Below are positions 6,807 through 14,054 of a stretch of DNA of 26,611 bases, piece by piece. Both the position numbers and the translations under genes were made by a program. The first letter of the stretch is position 1. Each line of letters opens with the position of its first letter. Under the pieces are notes generated by a model. The model saw nothing but the letters and a program-made list of their open reading frames with translations. It was not told the DNA's origin and did not search any database. The DNA is from Alphaproteobacteria bacterium (GTDB lineage Bacteria > Pseudomonadota > Alphaproteobacteria > UBA8366): positions 1 through 26,611 of the forward strand of contig JABJCS010000615.1 in assembly GCA_018665505.1 (NCBI GenBank), in the 5' to 3' direction.

Positions 6807-8359
6807 TGCGCGTCGGAGACGAAGCGCGGGCAGGCATTGATCCGGGCGAGGTCTTCCGGCTTTGGATTGTTCTCGACCCTGGTGTCGTTATCGAAGACCA
6901 TCGTCGGACGCGTTTCCAAACTAAAGGCCGGCCATGCCGCGAGCCCCGCGTGGTTCGGATTGCCGGTCCGGGCAAAGACAACCCAAGCACCCAGGACTTT
7001 CTCTTGGAGTGCTTCCTGTTCCGGGCCCTCGCCGACGAAATCACGCGCCAGTTCGATATTGCCGAAGGCAAACGGGATGCAGAGCGTGTGTGGTGATTTC
7101 AGCATGCCGCCGAGCACCGGCGTCTTCCATGTAAACTCATAGAGGTAGGCGGGCGCACCACCTTGCTTCACCTTGCGCTCCGCTGCCTCCACATTGTTGC
7201 GCCGGTACATATGATCGCTGGTGATGAGGTTGTAGGTATCACGGCCGTTCAGGCCGGGGCGACTTTCCCGGTATCCGGCGATAAGCGCTGCCGCCTGTTT
7301 CGCATCGACACCGACGAAACGCGCGATCTGGGCGTGGAGTTGATCTTCGTTCAAGGCCAGTTTATCGGGCTCGACAGTTATGTCGTAGAAGGATTTTTCC
7401 GTCTCGCAAGAGCCAACCATCACGGGAATATCGCTCGCGAGGTCCGGGGCCGATAGATCGAACGGATGATTGAGGATTGTCCGTCCGTCGACCAAGGGGC
7501 GGAAACTGTCGTTACCGTTCCGGGTTTTGACGGCCGTGTTATACGCTTTGAGAAGCGCTCCCGCCGGTACTTTTTGGACCGCTTCCGGCCCTTGTCCTTC
7601 AAGACCGAGGGCTTTCAGTAAGGCGTGGGTCGAGCGCGCGGCGTTTTCCTGCGTCGCCAATTGCAGGTGGGAGGAGGAACTCTGGATAATGGCTTTATGG
7701 AACAGGCCCTTGGCTCGCGGTGTGGCCATCATCACCGCGACTTTGGAGCCGCCGCCGGACTGCCCGAAGATGGTGACGTTGCCGGCATCACCGCCGAACG
7801 CGCCGATATTGTCTCGCACCCATTCAAGTGCTTGCACGATATCCAGCATCCCGGCGTTGCCTGCATCGGCGAAACGCTCGTCCGCATCGCCGAACCAAGT
7901 GTAGCCGAATGTGTTCAGGCGATGGTTCAAGGTTACAACGACGAAGTCGCCCGCGTTCGCGAGATTTCCGCCATCGAGCCCGGTCGCGCCGCCGGAACCT
8001 CGGAAATAGCCCCCGCCATGCAACCAAACCATGACCGGCCGCTTGGCATTGGCATTGAGGTTTGGTGTCCAAACATTCACGGCGAGGCAATCTTCGCCAG
8101 TGGTCTGCAAGTCGCGAATCCAAGCGTTTGCCGGTTTGATGATGCCGTCGTCTTGCGGGCAGCGCAGCGCGAAGTCGGTCGCGTCGCGCACGCCCGTCCA
8201 GGATGGTGCGGGGGAGGGCGGTAAGAACCGTTGCGCGCCCTCCGTCGTGCCCGCATAGGGGATGCCTTTGAAGTGGCAGCCGATGGCTGAGGTCGCTCCG
8301 CGAATCTTGCCGGATACGATCTCGACGACGGGTTCCTCGATAAGCGCGTGCGTGTTCAT
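6782..8359 (-). CDS. Type B carboxylesterase (alpha/beta hydrolase)
   Basis: A 525-residue serine esterase of the cholinesterase/para-nitrobenzyl-esterase family that hydrolyses carboxylic esters. Visible landmarks are FKGIPYAG near the N-terminus, EDCLAVNVWTP (89-99), the oxyanion-hole HGGG (114-117), the nucleophile elbow GQSGGG with Ser201, acidic residue Glu319 or Glu321 in GSCETEKSFYD, and His424 in KSPHTLCIPFAFGN, which together make the triad. No signal peptide is apparent, so a cytosolic enzyme is likely. GAGGAAG about 9 bases before the ATG at 8357-8359 supports the start. Its TGA overlaps a GTG start of the LpxR-like gene, suggesting translational coupling of two otherwise unrelated hydrolases. 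Substrate unknown. Confidence 0.93.
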   Translation of the reverse strand: MNTHALIEEPVVEIVSGKIRGATSAIGCHFKGIPYAGTTEGAQRFLPPSPAPSWTGVRDATDFALRCPQDDGIIKPANAWIRDLQTTGEDCLAVNVWTPNLNANAKRPVMVWLHGGGYFRGSGGATGLDGGNLANAGDFVVVTLNHRLNTFGYTWFGDADERFADAGNAGMLDIVQALEWVRDNIGAFGGDAGNVTIFGQSGGGSKVAVMMATPRAKGLFHKAIIQSSSSHLQLATQENAARSTHALLKALGLEGQGPEAVQKVPAGALLKAYNTAVKTRNGNDSFRPLVDGRTILNHPFDLSAPDLASDIPVMVGSCETEKSFYDITVEPDKLALNEDQLHAQIARFVGVDAKQAAALIAGYRESRPGLNGRDTYNLITSDHMYRRNNVEAAERKVKQGGAPAYLYEFTWKTPVLGGMLKSPHTLCIPFAFGNIELARDFVGEGPEQEALQEKVLGAWVVFARTGNPNHAGLAAWPAFSLETRPTMVFDNDTRVENNPKPEDLARINACPRFVSDAQWPEPEAA

Positions 8360-8390
8360 GAGTCTTGTCTTCCTCTCTTTATTCCGTTAG

Positions 8391-8436
8391 CCCCAACCTT
8401 AACCCTCTCCCGAGTGGGGGAGCGTTAGGGTGAGGG
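8391..8436. repeat. REP-like imperfect inverted repeat overlapping the LLM gene stop
   Basis: Two 21-base arms (8391-8411 and 8416-8436) around the loop GAGT pair at 16 of 21 positions. On the minus strand the element begins CCCTCACCCTAAC, a word common in proteobacterial intergenic repeats. It fills most of the 65-base gap between the LLM and esterase genes and also covers the last codons and the stop of the LLM gene. It may act as a terminator or mRNA-stabilising hairpin. Confidence 0.65.
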
Positions 8437-9543
8437 CGCTTTAAAACTCTTTCTCAGTCCCGCCTGCTCCATGAGCGGCAAAACATCATCGATCCATTGC
8501 TGACATTCACCGAGATAGTCTACCCAAGATATCAACATCCCGTCGACGGCAAGCGATGATAAATGCTCGATCCCTTCGACAATCTGCTCCGGTGTGCCCA
8601 CCAGGGGATAGCCGCCGTGCCCGGCCTTGAAATGGAACTTAAAGGCCTCGATGACATCCGGCGTTAAGGTCTCAGACTGTAGACCGAATATCTCCAGCAT
8701 GTTTGCGACCGCAACGTCGTCACCCTTTTCCATGACGTAATGGTTCAGGTAATCGTGGGCTTCTTCTTCGGTGTCACGGCAGACGACATAGACATGTATC
8801 CAGCATTGCGAAGAGCGGCCACGATCGGCGGCCAGCGTTTTTAGTTGGCTGATTTGCGCGGCGTCGATCTCATTATCTTGTTGGCGCAGCATTACGAAAT
8901 TCATATCCGCGTGCCGCACGGAAAAATCCTGACCGGCGGACGAACTGCCAGCATTCATGATCGGCGGGCGGGGCAATTGCAGGGGTTTTGGTTGGCTCCA
9001 GAGATTGGTGCCCTGGAAAAAGTGTCCATCGAAGTCGAAAGCCTCTTCCGCCGACCACAAGCGTTTGATCACCTCGATCCATTCCGCGGCATAGGCATAC
9101 CGTTCGCCGTGTTCGCGCAATTCAGCATCGAACATCTCGAATTCGTTTTTGAACCAACCGGCGACGACATTCAGCGCGAAGCGACCATTCGAGATATGAT
9201 CAATGGTGGAAGTCATCTTGGCGACGGCGACCGGGTGCATCAGCGGAGCATGTACGGTGGAGAAGATCGTTGAATATTTCGTGGCCGCCGCGATGCCTGC
9301 CGCCCAAGTGAGGCTTTCGAAAGTCCGATTGTTGAAATTCGTCTCACCGCCATAACCCTTCCAGCGGCCGACCGGTAATAACGCCTCGAACCCTGCGGCG
9401 TCGGCCATTTTTGCCAGGGAGACGTTGTCTTCCCAGTTCATCGGCCAGGCGCCGTCCGCCGTCGTCACGGTCGAGCCGTGCGAACAGTTGAACGCCATGA
9501 CGCCGATTTTCATGCGGTTATCGCTATAGAGCGGATTGACCAT
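8425..9543 (-). CDS. LLM-class flavin-dependent oxidoreductase (RutA-like monooxygenase)
   Basis: A 372-residue bacterial-luciferase-fold monooxygenase, which uses FMNH2 supplied by a separate reductase to insert oxygen. Motifs include MKIGVMAFNCSHG, GRWKGYGGETNFNNRTFESLTWAAGIAAAT split around residues 62-90, STIDHISNGRFALNVVAGW (about 114-132) that shapes the flavin phosphate site, and IMNAGSSSAGQDFSVRHAD. The G-x-G-G-x-T/N-x-F-x-N-x-x-x-E-S segment resembles RutA-type pyrimidine oxygenases, but no other rut gene is present, so the substrate is open. No flavin reductase gene lies nearby except possibly the PNPOx-like protein. The C-terminal A-P-S-P is encoded by a REP-like repeat. It is divergent from a GST gene across only 53 bases. 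Confidence 0.88.
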   Translation of the reverse strand: MVNPLYSDNRMKIGVMAFNCSHGSTVTTADGAWPMNWEDNVSLAKMADAAGFEALLPVGRWKGYGGETNFNNRTFESLTWAAGIAAATKYSTIFSTVHAPLMHPVAVAKMTSTIDHISNGRFALNVVAGWFKNEFEMFDAELREHGERYAYAAEWIEVIKRLWSAEEAFDFDGHFFQGTNLWSQPKPLQLPRPPIMNAGSSSAGQDFSVRHADMNFVMLRQQDNEIDAAQISQLKTLAADRGRSSQCWIHVYVVCRDTEEEAHDYLNHYVMEKGDDVAVANMLEIFGLQSETLTPDVIEAFKFHFKAGHGGYPLVGTPEQIVEGIEHLSSLAVDGMLISWVDYLGECQQWIDDVLPLMEQAGLRKSFKAPSP

Positions 9544-9565
9544 GTGCCGTCCGTGGTTCTTATTG

Positions 9566-9590
9566 CTCCCAAATCAATTTAGTTCGGGAG
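9566..9590 (+). promoter_or_regulatory. Small stem-loop holding the ribosome-binding site of the GST at 9597
   Basis: CTCCC (9566-9570) pairs with GGGAG (9586-9590), with two further A-T pairs after one mismatch. GGGAG is also the Shine-Dalgarno of the GST, 6 bases before its ATG, so the stem could reduce its translation. The stem is short and may be accidental. Confidence 0.3.
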
Positions 9591-9596
9591 AAGAAA

Positions 9597-10220
9597 ATGA
9601 AACTATTTGGAAGTTATCGCTCGCCCTTCGTGCGCCGTGTCGCCATCACCATGAATGTATTCGGGATGCCGTTCGAGCATATGGATGTGCCGGTGTTCGA
9701 TAAACCGGACGAGATCAACGTCCACAATCCACTAACCCGGGTTCCAACCCTGGTCCTCGACGACGGAGAAGTTTTGATCGAGAGCTATGCAATGCTTGAC
9801 GCGCTCGACGATATGGTGGGCCCTGAGAAAGCGTTGTTCCCCGCGAGCGGGGCCGAGCGCCGGCACGTCATGCGTATTGCCGCCGCCGCTGTCGGCACGA
9901 TGGATAAGGCTCAATGGGCCGCGTATGAAACCCGGTTCCATCCGAAAGAAAAGGTTCATCGACCTTGGATTGATCACAACGATAATTCGGTTAAGGGTGG
10001 CCTCGAATTCCTCAATGGTTTGGCGGCAGAGGCCGGTGAAAGTGGATGGCTCGCCGGTGGCGACAGCTTGACCCAAGCGGATATCTCCGGTGTCGTCGCT
10101 TATGGTTTCGCCGGTCTGGCCCGCCCGAAAATGGGTGTCGCCGAGGCGTATCCGGCCTTAGCGGCTTTCGCAGCCCGGATGGAAGTAACCGCACCCTTTA
10201 AGGCCTCGCCGCTGCCGTAA
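9597..10220 (+). CDS. Glutathione S-transferase family protein
   Basis: A 207-residue cytosolic GST. The thioredoxin-like domain opens MKLFGSYRSPFVRRVAI, with Ser9 at the usual glutathione-contact position, followed by the cis-proline loop TRVPTLVLDDGE and EVLIESYAMLDALDD, where Glu-Ser binds the glutathione gamma-glutamyl carboxylate. The helical domain spans about 90-200 with SLTQADISGVVAYGF carrying the N-capping Asp. It resembles uncharacterised bacterial GSTs rather than the other GST at 4043-4669, so the two are not a recent duplication. GGGAG lies 6 bases before the ATG. It is divergent from the LLM oxidoreductase across 53 bases, which hints at joint control and a shared xenobiotic-type pathway, and converges on the acyl-CoA dehydrogenase. 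Confidence 0.92.
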   Translation: MKLFGSYRSPFVRRVAITMNVFGMPFEHMDVPVFDKPDEINVHNPLTRVPTLVLDDGEVLIESYAMLDALDDMVGPEKALFPASGAERRHVMRIAAAAVGTMDKAQWAAYETRFHPKEKVHRPWIDHNDNSVKGGLEFLNGLAAEAGESGWLAGGDSLTQADISGVVAYGFAGLARPKMGVAEAYPALAAFAARMEVTAPFKASPLP

Positions 10221-10229
10221 GACATTCAT

Positions 10230-10268
10230 TGCCATCCCGGGTCTGGGCGTCGCCCGCCTGGGGTGGCA
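10230..10268. terminator. Imperfect inverted repeat between convergent genes
   Basis: TGCCATCCC at 10230-10238 pairs with GGGTGGCA at 10261-10268 (one G-T wobble), and GGGCG/CGCCC form an inner stem around 10245-10255. The element sits in the 60-base gap between the convergent GST and acyl-CoA dehydrogenase genes, where a bidirectional terminator is expected. It also resembles the dispersed CCCGGGT-type repeats of alphaproteobacteria. Confidence 0.5.
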
Positions 10269-10280
10269 TTTGATATCAAT

Positions 10281-11426
10281 TCAATTTCCGGCGGCAAGCT
10301 CGCGGGAGATGATGATCTTTTGTACCTCGTTCGTGCCATCGTAAATTTGGAATACGCGGGCGTCGCGGTAGTATTTTTCGACTCGGTAGTCGGTGATGAA
10401 TCCTGCGCCGCCGTGGACTTGAATCGCAGCGGAACACACCTTTTCCGCCATGGTTGACGCAAACAGCTTCGCAATCGAGGCTTGGCGGATGCAGCGGATA
10501 TCTGCCGATTTGAGGCGCGCCGTCTTATGGCACATGGCGCGTGCCACTTCGATCTGCATGGACATCTCGGCCAAATGGAAAGCGATGGCTTGATGGTCAA
10601 AGATTTTGCGGCCGAAGGCTTCGCGCTCCTGCGCATAGTCCATGGCAGCCTCGAAAGCGGCGCGCGCGACTCCAATCGCCTGCGCGGCGACGGCAACCCG
10701 CCCGCTATCCAATCCGGACAGGGCGATCCGTAATCCGTGACCGGGCTCGCCCAGCATATCAGTTTCGGGAATTTCCAAATTCTCAAGCGCTACCTGGCAC
10801 GTCTCATTGGTGCGGTGACCAAGTTTTTCCTCGTGGCGCAGGACATTGTATCCGGTGGAATCTGTTCGTGTGAGGAACGCGGAAATACCTTTCTTGCCAG
10901 CCGCCGGGTCGGTCACGGCGATGATACAGGCATAACCTGCGGATTCTCCTGAAGTGACGAACGTTTTCATGCCGTTCAGCACCCACTTATCGCCGTGGCG
11001 TTCGGCGCGGGTGCAGATATTAGCGGCGTCGGAGCCGGTGTGCGGTTCGGTCAGCAACATGCAACCGAGCGCACCGCCGCTAGCGACCGGGCGCAGAAAA
11101 CGTTCCTTGATATCCAAGGAGCCGAAATCTCTCAGCTTAAATCCGTAGGAGTTGGTGGCATTGATCATGTTGCAAAACCCGGCATCGCCAAAAGCGATTT
11201 CTTCCGTCGCCAAGACATAAGAGACGAAGTCCGCGCCGGCCCCGCCGAATTCCTCCGGCATGGTGATTCCGAACAGGCCGAGTTCTCCCGCTTGCGCCAC
11301 GACTTCGGTGGGAATTTTCTGGTCGCGGTCCCAATCAAGCGCGTTGGGTGTCACTTCCTCGCGAATGAAGTTCTGTGCCATGTCTCGAATGGCGATTTGC
11401 TCGTCGGTGAGGTCTATCTCGATCAT
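10281..11426 (-). CDS. Acyl-CoA dehydrogenase family protein
   Basis: A 381-residue FAD enzyme that introduces an alpha,beta double bond into an acyl-CoA and passes electrons to ETF. The start is set at the ATG at 11424-11426 (MIEIDLTDEQ); an in-frame ATG further upstream would overlap the HNH gene and add unrelated sequence. Family marks are CMLLTEPHTGSDAANI (FAD/substrate loop), WVLNGMKTFVTSGESA, SGLDSGRVAVAAQAIG, REAFGRKIFDHQAIAFHLAEM and VHGGAGFITDYRVEKYYRDARVFQIYDGTNEVQ. The catalytic base of short- and medium-chain enzymes is the Glu of IYEGT; here it is Asp363 (IYDGT), conservative but notable. It is the last gene of the hyuAB operon, 16 bases after the HNH gene, and converges on a GST gene. 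Confidence 0.94.
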   Translation of the reverse strand: MIEIDLTDEQIAIRDMAQNFIREEVTPNALDWDRDQKIPTEVVAQAGELGLFGITMPEEFGGAGADFVSYVLATEEIAFGDAGFCNMINATNSYGFKLRDFGSLDIKERFLRPVASGGALGCMLLTEPHTGSDAANICTRAERHGDKWVLNGMKTFVTSGESAGYACIIAVTDPAAGKKGISAFLTRTDSTGYNVLRHEEKLGHRTNETCQVALENLEIPETDMLGEPGHGLRIALSGLDSGRVAVAAQAIGVARAAFEAAMDYAQEREAFGRKIFDHQAIAFHLAEMSMQIEVARAMCHKTARLKSADIRCIRQASIAKLFASTMAEKVCSAAIQVHGGAGFITDYRVEKYYRDARVFQIYDGTNEVQKIIISRELAAGN

Positions 11427-11442
11427 CTGCTTTCTCGGAAAC

Positions 11443-11781
11443 TTAACGCCGTCGTCGATGCGGTCGGCGTTTGCCACGGCCGCGGGGTGATTTGGCGCGG
11501 TCGATGAATTGCGGTTGTTTTCGGCGCACCCAGCGCACGAAATTCTCAATGTCCGGATGGCCGCGCAGAACTTCCGGTGTCGCGTATTCTGTGGCGAGTT
11601 CGCTCTCGTTGAAGGTCCGATGCAACATCCGGTGGCAGACCACGTGAATATCGCTCGCCTGATCGCCGCCCTTAGATTTGGGTACCCAGTGGTGGCGATT
11701 GATGCTGGGACCGTCGATCATCTCGCGGCCGCAGATGGGGCAAGGGCCAAGTGAGCGTCCGGGCGCGCTTTTGCCGCTCAC
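11443..11781 (-). CDS. Small HNH-motif zinc protein
   Basis: A 112-residue protein of the HNH/beta-beta-alpha-metal type. CPIC at 14-17 and the later Cys49 mark a structural zinc site; NRHHWVPKSKGGD (28-40) and IHVVCHRMLHRTF (45-57) supply the His30-His31 and His50/His54 that fit the HNH metal-binding core. The C-terminus (about 98-112) is a run of Arg/Lys/Gly that could contact nucleic acid. It begins with a GTG at 11779-11781, 10 bases after the cupin stop. Its place inside a metabolic operon is odd for a nuclease. HNH domains also occur in non-nuclease DNA-binding proteins, and activity cannot be judged here. The Asn of a classic H-N-H is not obvious. Confidence 0.8.
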   Translation of the reverse strand: MSGKSAPGRSLGPCPICGREMIDGPSINRHHWVPKSKGGDQASDIHVVCHRMLHRTFNESELATEYATPEVLRGHPDIENFVRWVRRKQPQFIDRAKSPRGRGKRRPHRRRR

Positions 11782-11791
11782 GGGGACGTCT

Positions 11792-12337
11792 TCAGGAGGT
11801 TCCGAATTCCTGAAACAACCTCATGTTTTTCTCAACATCATAGGGTTGTTCTGTCAGGGTCTCCGCATCCCATTCGCTACGTGGTGTATCGAAGAAATTA
11901 CCGCCATAGACGTGAATGGCGCCGGTCAGACGAGGGATTGGGTTGGTCACCGAATGAATAATGTCGGGGCCCAAGGGCGAAGCTTCACCGGGTGAGAGGT
12001 CCGTGGCGCCGGCCGCTTCGATATGGCCGTCCGGCGCACCTTCGACCCGCCGCCAAAACATATTGTCCTCGCGGCCCGTGTAGACGCCAATGACTGCCCA
12101 CATTTCGTGGTTATGGGGCATGATCGTCATCCACGGTGCCCAGACCACGTTGATGATGGTTAAGGTGTCCGAATTGTGGATTTTCTGCACGCCGGATGCG
12201 TCCGGTTCACCCAACCCTTTGAGGACATCGGCCGGGTCAGAGACCGCTCGCGCCACGATTTCGCGCACCCCGACATGGCTCGAGTCCGCCGCGACGGCGG
12301 CTTCGCAATCGGCAATAAACTGTTGAGTGTCGAACAT
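11792..12337 (-). CDS. Cupin-fold metalloprotein, thiol-dioxygenase-like (COG5553 type)
   Basis: A 181-residue double-stranded beta-helix protein. The ATG at 12335-12337 has GGGAGA about 7 bases upstream; a longer frame reaching into hyuB is only a shadow of it. The core WAPWMTIMPHNHEMWAVIGVY, read around residues 66-86, gives His75 and His77, and His128 (DIIHSV) completes a three-His iron site like that of cysteine dioxygenase and plant cysteine oxidase. Tyr144 in IHVYGGNFF follows the last strands. Proteins of this type are annotated as predicted metal-dependent enzymes related to cysteine dioxygenases, with no established substrate. It lies 37 bases behind hyuB and 10 before the HNH gene, so it belongs to the hyu operon. 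Confidence 0.85.
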   Translation of the reverse strand: MFDTQQFIADCEAAVAADSSHVGVREIVARAVSDPADVLKGLGEPDASGVQKIHNSDTLTIINVVWAPWMTIMPHNHEMWAVIGVYTGREDNMFWRRVEGAPDGHIEAAGATDLSPGEASPLGPDIIHSVTNPIPRLTGAIHVYGGNFFDTPRSEWDAETLTEQPYDVEKNMRLFQEFGTS

Positions 12338-12374
12338 AAATCGTCTCCCTGACGTCAAATACCGATGGATGCCG

Positions 12375-14054
12375 TTACTCGGCGGCGAGTTCTTGTTGAT
12401 CGAGCCCGTAGACCGCCGAGGCGCTTTCCGCGGAAATACGCCCGCAGCGTAGATCGTCCTGCACAAATGCGCGGTTTCGCGCCGCCGGATCGCCGTAGCC
12501 GCCACCACCCGATATCTCGACGATGAAGCGATCGCCTTTCCGGCATTCGATATTCGAGGCCGCGGGGACGCGGGTCTCGACACCGTCGCGCACCAGAATA
12601 TAGGCGGAAAGGTTGCCTTCGCGGCCGCCGGCCAACGACCACGGCGGCGTATTGTGCCGGTCGCCATTGGTGCTGATTAAAATACCATCTTCCAAAATAT
12701 CGTAGACGCGACGGAACCCAAGACCGCCCCGACGCACGCCCGCGCCGCCCGAATCCTGGATCAACCCGTACCCGGCGATGCGGACAAAATCGTGGTCCAT
12801 TTCGATGGCTTCGACCGGTGTGTTGCCGGTATTGGACAGCATCTGGGCGACGACTTCAGCACCGTCGTTCTCCGGTCCGGCGCCGTTTCCGCCCATCAGG
12901 ATTTCCGCGAACATCTCATAACCACGCTCGAGCTTTCGGCTCATGGTGATGGCGTTTGTCGTGTCGTTCCCGGCGGCGGAAAAGCGTTCGGGCGCGGCAT
13001 TCGCGAGCGCGCGTTTGACCGCTGATGCCGTCCGGTACGCCGATGACATGCGTCCCCGCACGGGTGCCGGGTGGTGTGGATCGAGGATTGAGCCTTTTCG
13101 GGTTTCGATCTTGATCGGTCGATAAGTGCCGTCATTGGTCGGCACGCCGGGTCCCGCCAGCAGTCCGAAGACCGTCAGTACGGCTGAATGGGTGGAGGCC
13201 ACCGGCGCATTGATGGGCCAGGTGACCTGATCGTCGCTGGCAGTCATATCGACGAAGGCTTCATCACCTTCGATCACGACTCGGGCGCGGATCATCGATT
13301 GAGCGCTGTCCAAGGTTTGGCCGTCCAGCTGATCTTCGCCGAAATACTCGCCGTCCGGCAGATTGGCGATGGCGGCGCGCAGCATGCGCTCGGAATAGTC
13401 CTGCATTTCCGCCATGCACGCATGCACCAGCTCGACGCCGTAGCGGGCAAACTGTTCCTGCAGGAGTTGGCGGCCGCGCAGGACGGCGGAGATTTGGGCA
13501 TGAAAATCGCCGATGATCGTATCCGGCAGGCGTACATTCGCGCGCAGGAATTGCTCCACTGGGCCATCGCCGAGATCGCGTTCCAGATCGATCCGCATGG
13601 TCGGGATGATGATCCCTTCCTGATAGAGGTCGGTCGCATTGGCGTTCGATCCCGCGACAGCACCGCCAAGCTCCAGGTGATGGCAAACGCTGCCGGTAAA
13701 GGCGACCAACTCGTCCTCGAAGAAGACCGGCAGCATGAAGATGATGTCGTTCAGATGCTGGCCGTTCTCATAGGGATTGTTGGTGACGAAAGCCTCGGTC
13801 GGCTTCACCTCCTTAATATCGTATTTCTCTTTTACGTACGGGACGGCGGCAGCCAGGGAATTCATATGTATCGGAATCATTTCCGCCTGCGCCACGGTCC
13901 GCATGTCCGCATCCATCACACAGGTCGAGCAGTCCTTGGCTTCCCGCACGATGGAGGAATACGCGGCGCGCAACATAATGTCGCCCATTTCGGCGGCGAT
14001 CGATTTGAAGGTGCCAGTAACGACGTTGAAATCTGCTGGATCGAGCTGTGTCAT
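12375..14054 (-). CDS. hyuB: Hydantoinase B/oxoprolinase family subunit
   Basis: A 559-residue subunit of the HyuB family. With HyuA it forms ATP-dependent enzymes such as N-methylhydantoinase, 5-oxoprolinase or the acetone/acetophenone carboxylases. Typical family segments are AAEMGDIMLRAAYSSIVREAKDCS (18-41, given here as start and end only), IPIHMNSLAAAVPY, FVTNNPYENGQHLNDI (the family's N-D-P-Y-x-G-x-x-H-x-x-D-I), GSVCHHLELGGAVAGS, and a late glycine-rich EISGGGGYGDPAARN. Here Asn replaces Asp in N-N-P-Y, and His-Leu-Glu replaces the more usual His-x-Asp before GG. Its ATG overlaps the hyuA stop by four bases (ATGA). Whether the reaction is hydrolysis or carboxylation cannot be told. Confidence 0.92.
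   Translation of the reverse strand: MTQLDPADFNVVTGTFKSIAAEMGDIMLRAAYSSIVREAKDCSTCVMDADMRTVAQAEMIPIHMNSLAAAVPYVKEKYDIKEVKPTEAFVTNNPYENGQHLNDIIFMLPVFFEDELVAFTGSVCHHLELGGAVAGSNANATDLYQEGIIIPTMRIDLERDLGDGPVEQFLRANVRLPDTIIGDFHAQISAVLRGRQLLQEQFARYGVELVHACMAEMQDYSERMLRAAIANLPDGEYFGEDQLDGQTLDSAQSMIRARVVIEGDEAFVDMTASDDQVTWPINAPVASTHSAVLTVFGLLAGPGVPTNDGTYRPIKIETRKGSILDPHHPAPVRGRMSSAYRTASAVKRALANAAPERFSAAGNDTTNAITMSRKLERGYEMFAEILMGGNGAGPENDGAEVVAQMLSNTGNTPVEAIEMDHDFVRIAGYGLIQDSGGAGVRRGGLGFRRVYDILEDGILISTNGDRHNTPPWSLAGGREGNLSAYILVRDGVETRVPAASNIECRKGDRFIVEISGGGGYGDPAARNRAFVQDDLRCGRISAESASAVYGLDQQELAAE

Noticed and set aside
11427..11549. N-terminal extension of the acyl-CoA dehydrogenase
   Set aside because: It would overlap the HNH gene and its residues do not resemble the family; the protein fits from the ATG at 11426.
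12338..12667. N-terminal extension of the cupin protein
   Set aside because: It overlaps hyuB in another frame and is Arg-rich shadow sequence; the ATG at 12337 has a good ribosome-binding site.
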